Part shown: positions 43,274 to 51,045 of the stretch, one piece after another
How the letters are laid out: each line of letters begins with the position of its first letter
How positions within the stretch are numbered: the stretch's first letter is position 1
Assembly: GCA_018064665.1 (NCBI GenBank)
Contig: JAGHUV010000003.1
Coordinates: 1 to 51,045 of the forward strand
Source: Candidatus Crickella caballi
Lineage (GTDB): Bacteria; Bacillota; Clostridia; Peptostreptococcales; Anaerovoracaceae
Direction: 5' to 3'
Length of the DNA: 51,045 nt
The notes under the pieces: model-generated
The model's database searches: none
Told to the model about the DNA's origin: nothing
What the model saw: only the letters and a program-made list of their open reading frames with translations
Made by a program: the position numbers and the translations under genes

Positions 43274-44211
43274 TCGATCCGCATGTACACTTGAGGGATT
43301 GGAATCAGGCGGAAAAGGAAACCGTGAAGCATGGTCTTTCTGTGGCGAAATCATGTGGCTTTACCCATGTATTCGATATGCCGAATACGAACCCTCCTCT
43401 GACCGACCGTAAAACTATTCTAAAGCGGTTTGAATTGGCGAAGGGGATCGAGGGGATCACATACCACCTTTGGGCCGGCATCACAGCTGACCCGGAGCAG
43501 ATTGCCGAGATGGTTTCGGTGTACAACGAGCTTTATCCGAGAGTTGTTGGCTTGAAGATGTTTTTCGGACAGAGCACGGGAAATATGGGCATCTGTGATT
43601 ATGAAACGCAGCTGACCGTTTTTCGTAAGCTCAAAGAGCTGAATTATCGCGGAGTTGTCGCTATCCATGCAGAAAAGGAAAGCCTGCTGCAACCGGAACG
43701 ATATATTCAGGGTCGATTCGAAACACATTCGCTGGCAAGACCGGCTGTGGCAGAAATAGAGTCCGTGCGTGACGCCATTACAATTGTGGAGCAATCAGGG
43801 TTTGAGGGAACACTCCATATTGCCCATGTCAGTACAAAGGGTGCTATTGAAGAAATTATGAAGGCACGAGAGAAGATGCGCATTACAATGGGTGTTACAC
43901 CGCATCATGCGCTCTTTACGATGCAGGATGCGGCAGATCATGACCGCTACCTTAAAATGAACCCGCCACTTCGCGGGGAGGAAGACAGAAGGGCAGTTTT
44001 TGTATCGCTGCTGGACGGCACGGCGACATGGATTGAAAGCGACCATGCACCGCATACGCGGCAGCAGAAGGAGAGTGGAGCATCCGGAATTCCTGGCTTT
44101 GAAAATATGCTGCTTCTGATTGAAACTCTTAGGAAAGCAGGTATCTCCGAAACACGTCTGCATGAGCTAACGTATCAGAACGCGGCGGAACTGTTCAGTT
44201 TAGATGTATAA
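43270..44211 (+). CDS. pyrC: Dihydroorotase
   Basis: It cyclises carbamoyl aspartate to dihydroorotate. DPHVHLRD (metal-binding His 5 and 7) is at the very start, and DMPNTNPP follows. GLKMFFGQSTGNM carries the likely carboxylated Lys, with AIHAE, LHIAHVS and IESDHAPH for the remaining ligands. At 313 residues it lacks the N-terminal strand region found in longer class I enzymes. Its ATG overlaps the pyrDK stop (ATGA). It is the last gene of the operon. Confidence 0.93.
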   Translation: MIDPHVHLRDWNQAEKETVKHGLSVAKSCGFTHVFDMPNTNPPLTDRKTILKRFELAKGIEGITYHLWAGITADPEQIAEMVSVYNELYPRVVGLKMFFGQSTGNMGICDYETQLTVFRKLKELNYRGVVAIHAEKESLLQPERYIQGRFETHSLARPAVAEIESVRDAITIVEQSGFEGTLHIAHVSTKGAIEEIMKAREKMRITMGVTPHHALFTMQDAADHDRYLKMNPPLRGEEDRRAVFVSLLDGTATWIESDHAPHTRQQKESGASGIPGFENMLLLIETLRKAGISETRLHELTYQNAAELFSLDV

Positions 44212-44294
44212 CCTAAGTAGAGAACATATTCGATGTATATAAGTTCAATTCCTGACAACGAAGACGGAAACTGAATAAATACAAACAGCAAGCT

Positions 44295-44325
44295 AAAACG
44301 TAGCGGAGCATCGCTGCGTTTTTTA
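44295..44325 (+). terminator. Terminator of the pyr operon
   Basis: AACGTAGCG (44297-44305) pairs with CGCTGCGTT (44312-44320), including one T-G pair, and T continues to 44324. Confidence 0.88.
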
Positions 44326-44395
44326 TGTACACGGACATATCAGCCATAAAACTCAAGCTGGTTCCGCGAGCGAGCTCCAATACGTGATTTAGCTG

Positions 44396-44424
44396 TTGTA
44401 GTAAGTTGTGCTGCAAGATATAAT
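44396..44424 (+). promoter_or_regulatory. Promoter of the HAD-hydrolase gene cluster
   Basis: TTGTAG (44396-44401), 17 bases, TATAAT (44419-44424), 32 bases before the start codon. Confidence 0.75.
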
Positions 44425-44456
44425 TTGTATATCAGGATTTCAGAAAGGATCTGAAT

Positions 44457-45272
44457 ATGAGAGCAGAGAAACAGAAACCTATCGTAGCTATTTGCTATGA
44501 TTTTGATAAAACCCTGTCGCCGGACAATATGCAGGCACAGGGCTATTTGGAGTCTATAGATTATCCTGACCAGGACGAGTTCTGGAAGGAGGTCGGAACT
44601 ATGGCAACTGAGAATGAGATGGACAGCGATCTTGCCTGGATGTACAAGATGGTGGCCGATTCGCGCGGTAAGCTCATTGTTAACAGGAAGACGCTTAACG
44701 AATATGGAGCTCATATCCATCTCAATCCGGGTGTCGAAACCTGGTTTGACCGAATCAATGAATTCGGACGCGAGCATGGTGTTGCAGTCGAGCATTACAT
44801 TATTTCATCCGGCATGCGGGAGATGATTGAGGGCACGTCGATTGCCAAAGCGGGCGCGTTCAGGAAAATATATGCAAGCTCGTTCTATTACGACGATGCG
44901 GGAGTGGCGATCTGGCCGGCAACGGTCGTGAATTACACCAACAAGACTCAGTATCTTTTCCGTATTTCCAAGGGCGTGCTCGATGTGAACGACGCAAGAG
45001 TAAATGACTTCTTTGCGCCTGAAGATATCAGGATTCCGTTCACCAATATGATTTATATCGGTGACAGTGATACAGATATACCTTGCATGAAGCTGGTGCA
45101 CAGTCATGACGGACATTCGATCGGCGTGTATGATTGCGAGACCTGCGACAAGCGCAAGGTTGAGAAAATGCTTGAAGAGAACAGAGTCAAGCATATTGCT
45201 GCGGCGGACTACCGTGAAGGCAGCGAGCTCGATACAATCGTGAAGGGAGTAATTTCAGAAATTCAGAGATGA
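44457..45272 (+). CDS. HAD-superfamily hydrolase, phosphoserine-phosphatase-like
   Basis: YDFDKTLS (catalytic D15 and D17), ISSGMREMI (motif 2 Ser) and YIGDSDTDIPCM (motif 4) define an active HAD phosphatase of 271 residues with a helical cap between motifs 1 and 2. The substrate is unknown. AGAAAGGATCTGAAT precedes the ATG. The stop overlaps the next gene by four bases, so the phosphatase and the exonuclease are translated together. Confidence 0.85.
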   Translation: MRAEKQKPIVAICYDFDKTLSPDNMQAQGYLESIDYPDQDEFWKEVGTMATENEMDSDLAWMYKMVADSRGKLIVNRKTLNEYGAHIHLNPGVETWFDRINEFGREHGVAVEHYIISSGMREMIEGTSIAKAGAFRKIYASSFYYDDAGVAIWPATVVNYTNKTQYLFRISKGVLDVNDARVNDFFAPEDIRIPFTNMIYIGDSDTDIPCMKLVHSHDGHSIGVYDCETCDKRKVEKMLEENRVKHIAAADYREGSELDTIVKGVISEIQR

Positions 45273-45880
45273 ACTATATAGTTTTGGATTTGGAATGGAA
45301 TACTGCGCTTGCAAGACATCTCTATGTGGAAAGACCTTTCCGTCTGACCGGAGAAATCATTCAGATAGGAGCAGCCAGACTGGACAACCTTACGGATATT
45401 AATGTTGTTGATACCTATAATGCCCTTGTAAAGCCGGTATTCTACACAAAAATGCACAAGGAAGTAACTGAGCTTACGGGAATCACTGACGAGATGATCA
45501 ATGCAGGAAGACCTTTTGAAGAGGTGTGCGAAGAGTTTCTCAAGTGGTGCGGGGACGACTACGCATTTATAACCTGGAGCGGAAACGACATATATATGCT
45601 CGAGGACAACATGGAAATTCATGGCATGGACAAGAGCGTGCTGCCGGCGTGCTTCGATGCGCAGGTGCAGTTTGATGACCAGATCACACACGAGAATCGG
45701 GACTTTGCACTCAGCTATGCAATCTGGAAGCTCGACCTCATGAAATCGATGGTCGAAAGCCATGATGCGCTCAACGATGTAATGAATACTGTGGAAGTGA
45801 TGAGGCATATAGACATGACCGACGGACTCGAATACTGCGAGGTCGGTGTGTGGGAGGAAGCATCTGATGAAGATATATAA
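45269..45880 (+). CDS. DEDDh 3'-5' exonuclease
   Basis: This is a single exonuclease domain of 203 residues related to DNA polymerase III epsilon, KapD and Eri-1. VLDLEWN has D7 and E9 (ExoI), GEIIQIGAA follows, ITWSGNDIYML supplies the ExoII Asp, and SHDALNDVMNTV the ExoIII His and Asp. Whether it acts on RNA or DNA is unclear. It overlaps genes on both sides. Confidence 0.85.
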   Translation: MNYIVLDLEWNTALARHLYVERPFRLTGEIIQIGAARLDNLTDINVVDTYNALVKPVFYTKMHKEVTELTGITDEMINAGRPFEEVCEEFLKWCGDDYAFITWSGNDIYMLEDNMEIHGMDKSVLPACFDAQVQFDDQITHENRDFALSYAIWKLDLMKSMVESHDALNDVMNTVEVMRHIDMTDGLEYCEVGVWEEASDEDI

Positions 45881-46757
45881 GAACTATTTTCTGATAATTG
45901 CAGCAGGTTGCCTGTGGGGTACCATCGGACTGTTCGTCAAGCTGCTCGAGCAGGCAGGCTCGTCATCGGAATATACAACTTTCCTGAGGATGTTCTTTGC
46001 ATTCCTGATGCTGCTGGTGATTACGATCATCAAGGACGGTCATGGTGCGTTCAGGACTGATCGGGGAACACTCATATCCTGCATACTTCTCGGATTTGTA
46101 TCGATGTCGCTGAATAATCTGTTCTACGCCAAAGCGGTCAGCAATCTCGGAATGGCTCTGGCTGCGGCGCTGCTTTATTCGGCACCTATTTTCACCAGTA
46201 TAGAGTCAAAGATTTTCTTCAAGGAGCATATAGGACGCAATAAGATTATCGCTATCGCTATGAGCGCAGCAGGCTGCGTGCTTGCGGCAACGTCGGGACA
46301 GTTTGCATCGGTTCATTTATCTTTGGCAGGAATACTGTTCGGACTCGGAGCAGCACTTGCGTATTCGACTCAGAATATTTTCGGAAGACTGGCCACCAAC
46401 AGGACATCACCATGGGTGGTTTCGACATATCAGTTTATGTTCGCTTCAATTTTTACGCTGATAGTCGGACGACCTTTCTCGACAGTGGGAAATCCGCTCG
46501 ACCCTACAATATTACTGTACGGAGTGCTGTTCGCGCTTATTCCGACGACCATTGCATACCTGCTGTACTTCAGTGGCGTCAGAGGAATAACTGAATCGAG
46601 CAAGGTGCCTGTAATGGCGGCAATGGAGCTGGTTGTAGCGACGGTACTTGGAATTGCGGTTTTCGACGAAAGCTTCTCGCCAATCAGCATCGTCGGAGTC
46701 GGATTGATTCTCGGCTCTATAGCATTGATGAGCAAGAATGAAACTAAGGAGGAATAA
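45867..46757 (+). CDS. EamA-family drug/metabolite transporter
   Basis: The protein has ten predicted membrane helices in two EamA repeats. The first opens with FLIIAAGCLWGTIGLFVKLLE and the second with SLAGILFGLGAALAYSTQNIFGRLA. The ATG at 45867 lies eight bases after GGAGGA and gives a 296-residue protein overlapping the exonuclease gene by 14 bases. A start 21 bases upstream lacks a site. The substrate is unknown. Confidence 0.88.
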   Translation: MKIYKNYFLIIAAGCLWGTIGLFVKLLEQAGSSSEYTTFLRMFFAFLMLLVITIIKDGHGAFRTDRGTLISCILLGFVSMSLNNLFYAKAVSNLGMALAAALLYSAPIFTSIESKIFFKEHIGRNKIIAIAMSAAGCVLAATSGQFASVHLSLAGILFGLGAALAYSTQNIFGRLATNRTSPWVVSTYQFMFASIFTLIVGRPFSTVGNPLDPTILLYGVLFALIPTTIAYLLYFSGVRGITESSKVPVMAAMELVVATVLGIAVFDESFSPISIVGVGLILGSIALMSKNETKEE

Positions 46758-46762
46758 TATAA

Positions 46763-47635
46763 ATGAAGGATTACATTGTTAGAGGCATTGCTGCAGGAGG
46801 TACAATAAGAGCTTTTGCAGCCAACACGACTGAGACTGTGGCTTGTGCGGCTGCAAGACATGAGACATATCCGGTCGTTACAGCTGCTCTCGGCCGACTG
46901 CTTACGGCTGCCTCTATGATGGGAAGCATGATGAAGGGCGAGGACGATATCATTACACTCACTGTTAAGGGCGACGGCCCCATCGGAAACATTACAGCAA
47001 CAGCGGACAGCAAGGGCAATGTTAAGGGCTTTGCGGGAAATCCTGCCGTGGAAATACCTCGCAAGGGTCCGGGCAAACTGGATGTAGGAAGTGCAGTCGG
47101 TGCAGGTACGATGACTGTAGTAATGGATCTCGGTCTTTCGGAGCCATACAATGGACTTGTTGAGCTCCAGACAGGAGAGATCGGTGATGACCTCGCCTAC
47201 TATTTTACAGTTTCAGAGCAGACACCTTCAGCAGTCGGACTTGGAGTTATGGTTGAAACTGACTGGTCGGTAAAGCACGCCGGTGGATTTATCGTACAGC
47301 TGATGCCGGACGTTGAAGAGGAGACCATCGCAAAGCTTGAGGAGAATATGTCGCAGATCTCGTCAGTAACGGATATGATGGAAAGCGGAATGACTCCGGA
47401 GGATATGCTCAATGCTTTACTCGGCAATCTCGAGCTTGAGATAACGGACAAGGAGGACGTTAGATTCTACTGCAACTGTGACAAGGACAGAGTATCTGCT
47501 GCGCTTGCGACAATACGCAAGGAAGACATACAGGAGATGATCGATGCGGGAGAGGATATAGAGGTGAAGTGCTTTTTCTGCAATACTGCATATAAATTCA
47601 GCGTTGAGGAGCTGGAGAATCTGGTTGAGCAATAA
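46763..47635 (+). CDS. hslO: Redox-regulated chaperone Hsp33
   Basis: Hsp33 is a cytoplasmic holdase activated by oxidation. The 290 residues include KDYIVRGIAAGGTIRAFAANTTE at the start and the C-terminal zinc switch with CNC and CFFC. AAGGAGGAATAATATAA precedes the ATG, six bases after the transporter gene. The last 30 bases of the following gap merge with the SPFH promoter. Confidence 0.95.
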   Translation: MKDYIVRGIAAGGTIRAFAANTTETVACAAARHETYPVVTAALGRLLTAASMMGSMMKGEDDIITLTVKGDGPIGNITATADSKGNVKGFAGNPAVEIPRKGPGKLDVGSAVGAGTMTVVMDLGLSEPYNGLVELQTGEIGDDLAYYFTVSEQTPSAVGLGVMVETDWSVKHAGGFIVQLMPDVEEETIAKLEENMSQISSVTDMMESGMTPEDMLNALLGNLELEITDKEDVRFYCNCDKDRVSAALATIRKEDIQEMIDAGEDIEVKCFFCNTAYKFSVEELENLVEQ

Positions 47636-47669
47636 TGATTTCTAACGCTCAAAAAGCATAAGAAATAGC

Positions 47670-47698
47670 TTGACAAGATGGAATACAAGAGATATTAT
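47670..47698 (+). promoter_or_regulatory. Near-consensus promoter of the SPFH gene
   Basis: TTGACA (47670-47675), 17 bases, TATTAT (47693-47698). The start point would be near 47705, inside the palindrome described next. Confidence 0.88.
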
Positions 47699-47722
47699 GC
47701 TGATATCAAAATGATATCAGCA
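47698..47722. promoter_or_regulatory. 25-base palindrome over the SPFH start point
   Basis: TGCTGATATCA (47698-47708), AAA, TGATATCAGCA (47712-47722) form a perfect inverted repeat from the last base of the -10 to about +18. Four T follow. It may be an operator, which its position favours. It may also terminate hslO transcription, although the U-tract is short. Confidence 0.75.
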
Positions 47723-47747
47723 TTTTCTTATACACAAGGAGGATATT

Positions 47748-48764
47748 ATGGATAAATTTGAAGAGAAAATTATTAAACCAAAGAGCGGTATACTGATGCT
47801 TATAGTCAGCATTCTAATGCTTATTTTATGCACTCCTGTATTTATTATCGGAGTAGCAAACGTGGTAGCTGTGCCGGTAATTGGTATAATTGCAATCTTG
47901 GCATCGTTAGCGTTCTTGTTCTTCGGAATTCTAAATCTCTGTGGTCTGCATCAGGTTAATCCTAATGAAGCTCTGGTGCTTGTACTTTTTGGAAAATACT
48001 TTGGAACAGTTGTAGAGCCGGGATACTATTTCGTAAATCCGTTTGCAAGACCGATCGTTCCTGCTTCGACTCAGTCGGCACTGGATCTTGCACTCGAGGC
48101 AGCAGCTGATTCCGGTAAGAGCGGCAAGAAGGACAAAATTTCAGCACCTTCAACAAGAAAGAGGATTTCGCTCAAGGTGAACACTTTGAACAATGACAAG
48201 CAGAAGGTCAATGATGTTCTCGGAAACCCTGTAATCATCGGAACAAATGTAATCTGGAAGGTTGCAAATCCTACAAAGGCAGTATTTAATGTTGAGGACT
48301 ACAGCGACTTCCTTTCGACACAGTGTGATCTTGTAGTAAGAAATGTCGCAAGGCTTTTCCCGTACGATGACTTCGATGATACACCGGAGACAACAGCTGA
48401 CGGAGAGAAGACACTCAGAGGCTCAAGCCAGGAGATCGCTGATCTGATGCAGGAAGAACTCCAGAAAAGAGTTGTAGACGCAGGTCTTGAGATTCAGGAC
48501 GTAAGGATCACCAACCTTGCATATTCTGAGGAGATTGCGGCAGCAATGCTTCAGAGACAGCAGGCGTCAGCAATCATCGCAGCAAGACAGAAGATCGTAG
48601 AGGGTGCTGTAGGTATGGTAAAAATGGCACTTGATCAGCTCGATGAAGACGGAGTGGTTGTGCTTGATGATGAGCGCAAGGCAGCAATGGTAAGCAACCT
48701 GCTTGTAGTACTTTGCGGCAACAAGGATGCGCAGCCTGTAATAAACAACGGATCCATATATTAA
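47748..48764 (+). CDS. SPFH/Band-7 domain membrane protein
   Basis: Two hydrophobic segments (about residues 15-37 and 41-66) precede an SPFH domain: LHQVNPNEALVLVLFGKYFGTVVEPGYYFVNPF, then VIWKVANPTKAVFNVEDYSDFL, and a helical region ending in AYSEEIAAAMLQRQQASAIIAARQKIVEGA. SPFH proteins oligomerise and organise membrane patches. This 338-residue form is a common Firmicutes type. CAAGGAGGATATT precedes the ATG. A small coiled-coil/RHH gene follows after 57 bases. Confidence 0.9.
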   Translation: MDKFEEKIIKPKSGILMLIVSILMLILCTPVFIIGVANVVAVPVIGIIAILASLAFLFFGILNLCGLHQVNPNEALVLVLFGKYFGTVVEPGYYFVNPFARPIVPASTQSALDLALEAAADSGKSGKKDKISAPSTRKRISLKVNTLNNDKQKVNDVLGNPVIIGTNVIWKVANPTKAVFNVEDYSDFLSTQCDLVVRNVARLFPYDDFDDTPETTADGEKTLRGSSQEIADLMQEELQKRVVDAGLEIQDVRITNLAYSEEIAAAMLQRQQASAIIAARQKIVEGAVGMVKMALDQLDEDGVVVLDDERKAAMVSNLLVVLCGNKDAQPVINNGSIY

Positions 48765-48821
48765 CGAATTAAGAGCGAAAAGACAGTAGGTTAATATCCG
48801 TAATAGAAAGGCAATTTACAA

Positions 48822-49079
48822 ATGAGTGTAGATGAGCGTGAAAAGAAGCTTCTCGAGAAGCAGAAGCAGCTTGATGAACTCGAGGCTGAGATCAAGAAAC
48901 GCGAGAAGAATATAAAGATGAAAGAGAAGGAGAAAAAGCAAATTCTTCTTAGGCTGGCTCCTTCTCTGTGGAATGATATCGCGGAGTGGGCAGAGGAAGA
49001 CATCAGATCAATCAACGGACAGATCGAGTATCTGCTGACAGAGGCGGTTCGCAGAAGAAAGAACAGCTCGCAAAAATGA
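48822..49079 (+). CDS. Coiled-coil plus ribbon-helix-helix (Arc-like) protein
   Basis: The 85 residues have two parts. Residues 1-39 are a Lys/Glu-rich coiled coil (KKLLEKQKQLDELEAEIKK). Residues 40-80 are KQILLRLAPSLWNDIAEWAEEDIRSINGQIEYLL, the strand-helix-helix pattern of Arc/RHH DNA-binding proteins. It follows the SPFH gene and could bind the palindrome at that gene's promoter, which is inference. AGAAAGGCAATTTACAA precedes the ATG. Confidence 0.8.
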   Translation: MSVDEREKKLLEKQKQLDELEAEIKKREKNIKMKEKEKKQILLRLAPSLWNDIAEWAEEDIRSINGQIEYLLTEAVRRRKNSSQK

Positions 49080-49135
49080 GGCTTAAACCATTCTGGTTTA
49101 GACCTCGCTTTAATCCGGTGCTGTGACGCCGGATA
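49077..49135 (+). terminator. Two hairpins after the RHH gene
   Basis: GAGG and TAAACC pair with GGTTTA and CCTC around ATTCT (49078-49108), then CGCTTT. A second stem is ATCCGG with CCGGAT (49113-49134). The T-run is weak, so termination may be partial. Confidence 0.55.
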
Positions 49136-49167
49136 TAACAAATAAGTATTCGGAAAGTGTAGTATAA

Positions 49168-49764
49168 ATGAATGAATTCTATGAAGCTATAAAGGGCTTT
49201 ACCGATATTCCTCTTGCACTGGTTGCATTGGTGCTGGGAATCCTCTCAAAACGTAACAAAAAGGAAGATTGGGGAGACCTATTTCTGCTGATATTTATGA
49301 CGGCAATCATAGGCACTGCAATACATGCCTTTGTATTGCCGGAAATATTGTGGAGAGCGTTATGGAGCGTCACTTTTGCAGGATTATTTGAGATTGATTA
49401 TATATTCACGAAACTTTTCAGCAATTATTTGAACAGTTCGGTAGAATTCAATGTAAGAAGGTTCCGCTATCTGCAACTCGCATTTTGCCTTGCGGCAATA
49501 CTCGCAGTTGCGGGATTCGGACGCAAGGAGATGATAATTTTCGTTGCATACTCGTTCTGTTGTTTTGCGCATCTGGCGAAATGCGCTTTCATGACGAGCA
49601 CTGTACATAAGAAGGCAATTCTGTTCATATCGTTGCCGCTGCTGCTGATGATGCAGGCATTCAATACAGTGATCCCGTATGCAGTTGCTATAGAACACAT
49701 TGCGCTTACAATGATACTGTTCGTATTATATTCAATTTCCCGGAACAAGAATGAGGGCACATAA
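49168..49764 (+). CDS. Multi-pass membrane protein of unknown function
   Basis: A 198-residue protein with about six hydrophobic segments (such as IPLALVALVLGIL, LFLLIFMTAIIGTAI, YLQLAFCLAAILAVAGF and IALTMILFVLYSI). No motif of a known transporter or enzyme is visible. It has a weak ribosome-binding site (GGAAAG) and follows two hairpins. Its end overlaps a possible upstream start of the next gene, but the preferred start there is downstream. Confidence 0.75.
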   Translation: MNEFYEAIKGFTDIPLALVALVLGILSKRNKKEDWGDLFLLIFMTAIIGTAIHAFVLPEILWRALWSVTFAGLFEIDYIFTKLFSNYLNSSVEFNVRRFRYLQLAFCLAAILAVAGFGRKEMIIFVAYSFCCFAHLAKCAFMTSTVHKKAILFISLPLLLMMQAFNTVIPYAVAIEHIALTMILFVLYSISRNKNEGT

Positions 49765-49816
49765 AGACTCTATGGCAATTAAAGATAAATATAAAAGAAT
49801 CAAAATGGAGATTATA

Positions 49817-50428
49817 ATGAAAAAGGATTTCAACAATAAGATCGCGATTCTGATGGGAGCAGCCGTTCTGTCGGGTGTTGTCGGATTTGTCTACGAGACG
49901 ATTTTTTATCTGTTTAATAACGGTGTGCTGACCAAGAGAGGCGGAATGTTCGGCCCGTGGATCACTATATATGTTTTCGGTGGCATACTTCTCTTCCTGA
50001 CATCATATCGTGCATATAAGAATAAGCACCCGCTACTGGTCTTCGTAATCTGTGGACTTGCTGCGGCTTCTTTGGAATTTGCAGCAGGCTATTATCTGTA
50101 TAATTACTGCGGAGGAGTCAGAATGTGGGATTATTCCACAGAGATTATAAACTTCGGAAACATCGGAGGATATGTATGCTTCAGATCTTTCTGGTCATTC
50201 GGCCTGCTGGGTCTCTTTCTGATGTACGTGATATATCCGTTCCTGCTGAAGCTCAGAACGCGTATGGGCGATAAGAAATTCAACAGGCTGGCGTTGATAA
50301 TGTTCCTTGTTCTTATGCTCGACCTTGTCTACAACGCATATCTGTGCAAAGCATTCGGAACGATCAGTGCGCCGGAGCTCTACCACAATACGGGCTGGTT
50401 CGGAATAGTATCGGAATATAAAGGATAA
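49817..50428 (+). CDS. CmpB-type putative ABC transporter permease (membrane protein)
   Basis: The sequence resembles the ABC_trans_CmpB family, widespread polytopic proteins of Firmicutes whose transport role is unproven. GFVYETIFYLFNNGVLTKRGGMFGPWITIYVFGG is the signature, and GYYLYNYCGGVRMWDYS and GNIGGYVCFRSFWSFGLLGL follow. There are about six membrane segments in 203 residues. The ATG at 49817 has GGAG at six bases; earlier in-frame starts are poorer. No ATPase gene is adjacent. Confidence 0.8.
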   Translation: MKKDFNNKIAILMGAAVLSGVVGFVYETIFYLFNNGVLTKRGGMFGPWITIYVFGGILLFLTSYRAYKNKHPLLVFVICGLAAASLEFAAGYYLYNYCGGVRMWDYSTEIINFGNIGGYVCFRSFWSFGLLGLFLMYVIYPFLLKLRTRMGDKKFNRLALIMFLVLMLDLVYNAYLCKAFGTISAPELYHNTGWFGIVSEYKG

Positions 50429-50510
50429 AGAGTAAATGTGGCGTTCGATTGACAATGTGCTTAATGTCTAGTAAATTGAAGGCGTAAAAAACAAACTGGG
50501 AGAACATATA

Positions 50511-50660
50511 ATGTATATCTCTCAGATCAAGCGTAAATACGGTCTTGAAGTCGGTGAGAGTTATAATAAGCCAACGTCTGAAGATGCCAGACAGCCCCGG
50601 TGTCCGCTGGAAAAAGAAGCTGCTATTATGGATGCATTGAAGCATTTTGGCATCATCTGA
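50511..50660 (+). CDS. Small conserved-looking protein, 49 residues
   Basis: A short frame starts MYISQIKRKYGLEVGESYNK, contains EDARQPRCP and ends MDALKHFGII. GGGAG is 8-12 bases before the ATG. Composition is balanced and codon usage matches native genes such as lysS, so it looks real, but I do not recognise its function. It stands alone before a change to AT-rich DNA. Confidence 0.65.
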   Translation: MYISQIKRKYGLEVGESYNKPTSEDARQPRCPLEKEAAIMDALKHFGII

Positions 50661-50724
50661 TGGAGAGATAAACCTGAACTTTCAGTGCTATTAAGGTAAA
50701 AATGCAACCGTTTTTAACATAATA

Positions 50725-50785
50725 ATAAAATAACTGTTAAGGGATGTTGGTGGACTAATCTTTCCAACTCCCTTATATTTATGTT
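50725..50785 (+). promoter_or_regulatory. Hairpin upstream of the glycosyltransferase gene
   Basis: AAGGGA and GTTGG (from 50739) pair with CCAAC and TCCCTT (ending 50774), with one bulged T. TTAAAAT-like sequence near 50784 could be a -10. It may be an operator or an end of transferred DNA; no T-run makes termination unlikely. Confidence 0.35.
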
Positions 50786-50812
50786 AAAATGTATTGCAAA
50801 GGTGGTAAAAAA

Positions 50813-51045
50813 ATGAAAAGTATAATGTTTTTTTGCATCCCTGCACATGGACATCATAATCCAACATTTCCTGTTGTGAAGGAACTTGTGAACAGGGGGA
50901 ATACAGTTAGATTTTATTCGTTTAACGAATTTAAAGAAAAAGTGGAAGCTACAGGCGCTACATTTATTAGTTGTGATGCGTATTTAGCAGAAGTTACAAA
51001 GGAAGTGGAAAGCGGTGAAGAGACGATGTCTACAACGGATATGAC
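50813..51045 (+). CDS. Glycosyltransferase, MGT (GT1) family, 5' part only
   Basis: The frame runs off the window end. MFFCIPAHGHHNPTFPVVKEL is the N-terminal motif of macrolide-type UDP-glycosyltransferases (FxxxPAxGHxNPTLPV), followed by GNTVRFYSFNEFKEKVEATGA. These enzymes transfer sugars to macrolides or other small molecules and can give resistance. Codons are markedly A/T-rich compared with the rest of the window, which suggests transfer. AAAGGTGGTAAAAAA precedes the ATG. Confidence 0.8.
   Translation, partial: MKSIMFFCIPAHGHHNPTFPVVKELVNRGNTVRFYSFNEFKEKVEATGATFISCDAYLAEVTKEVESGEETMSTTDM

Overview
The window reads as a chromosomal segment of a Gram-positive anaerobe of the class Clostridia. 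Evidence: a Firmicutes-type S10-spc-alpha ribosomal gene order, a zinc-type S14, SRP RNA followed by dnaX-ybaB-recR as in Bacillus, greA-lysS, strong AGGAGG ribosome-binding sites almost everywhere, a CBS-type manganese pyrophosphatase and an ornithine/alanine-racemase-like gene. Gene content would suit a Mogibacterium/Anaerovoracaceae-like lineage, but that placement is inference and weak. No CRISPR array, insertion sequence, tRNA or rRNA gene was seen.

Layout. Positions 1-437 are non-coding and repeat-bearing. Positions 441-4248 hold a YdbC/PC4-like ssDNA-binding protein with a long acidic tail, a Cna-B/SpaA-type surface protein, and the tRNA methylthiotransferase mtaB. A CBS-containing pyrophosphatase follows on the minus strand (4419-6032), then a HIT protein and a 600-base structured leader. 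Positions 7323-22714 carry 30 ribosomal and associated genes: rpsJ to rplO, secY, adk, map, infA, rpmJ, rpsM, rpsK, rpsD, rpoA, rplQ. Structured spacers precede rpsH, rpsM and rpoA. SRP RNA, dnaX, ybaB, recR and a YbaK-like deacylase follow (22809-26280). Next comes a three-gene polar amino acid ABC importer with an intercistronic hairpin, then a DapF-fold racemase on the minus strand.

Positions 29885-32862 hold a compact signalling group: a soluble, apparently degenerate LytS-type kinase, a receiver/SARP regulator, a (p)ppGpp synthetase-domain protein and a separate HD alarmone-hydrolase-like protein. Then come an acyl-CoA synthetase overlapping an ornithine/alanine-racemase-like gene, greA and lysS. 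Positions 38231-44211 are a pyrimidine operon with fused pyrBI, pyrE, pyrF, fused pyrDK and pyrC. Its codon usage differs from that of its neighbours. A 26-codon leader peptide ends three bases before an intrinsic terminator, the layout expected of UTP-sensitive attenuation as in E. coli pyrBI.

The right end holds a HAD hydrolase, a DEDDh exonuclease, an EamA transporter, Hsp33, an SPFH protein paired with a coiled-coil ribbon-helix-helix protein, two membrane proteins, a 49-residue conserved-looking protein, and the start of an AT-rich glycosyltransferase cut by the window edge. The SPFH promoter is near-consensus and has a 25-base palindrome lying across the start point.

The most interesting items are the pyr leader peptide/attenuator, the split alarmone synthetase and hydrolase behind a degenerate two-component pair, the palindrome-promoter-SPFH-RHH unit, and the S10 leader region.
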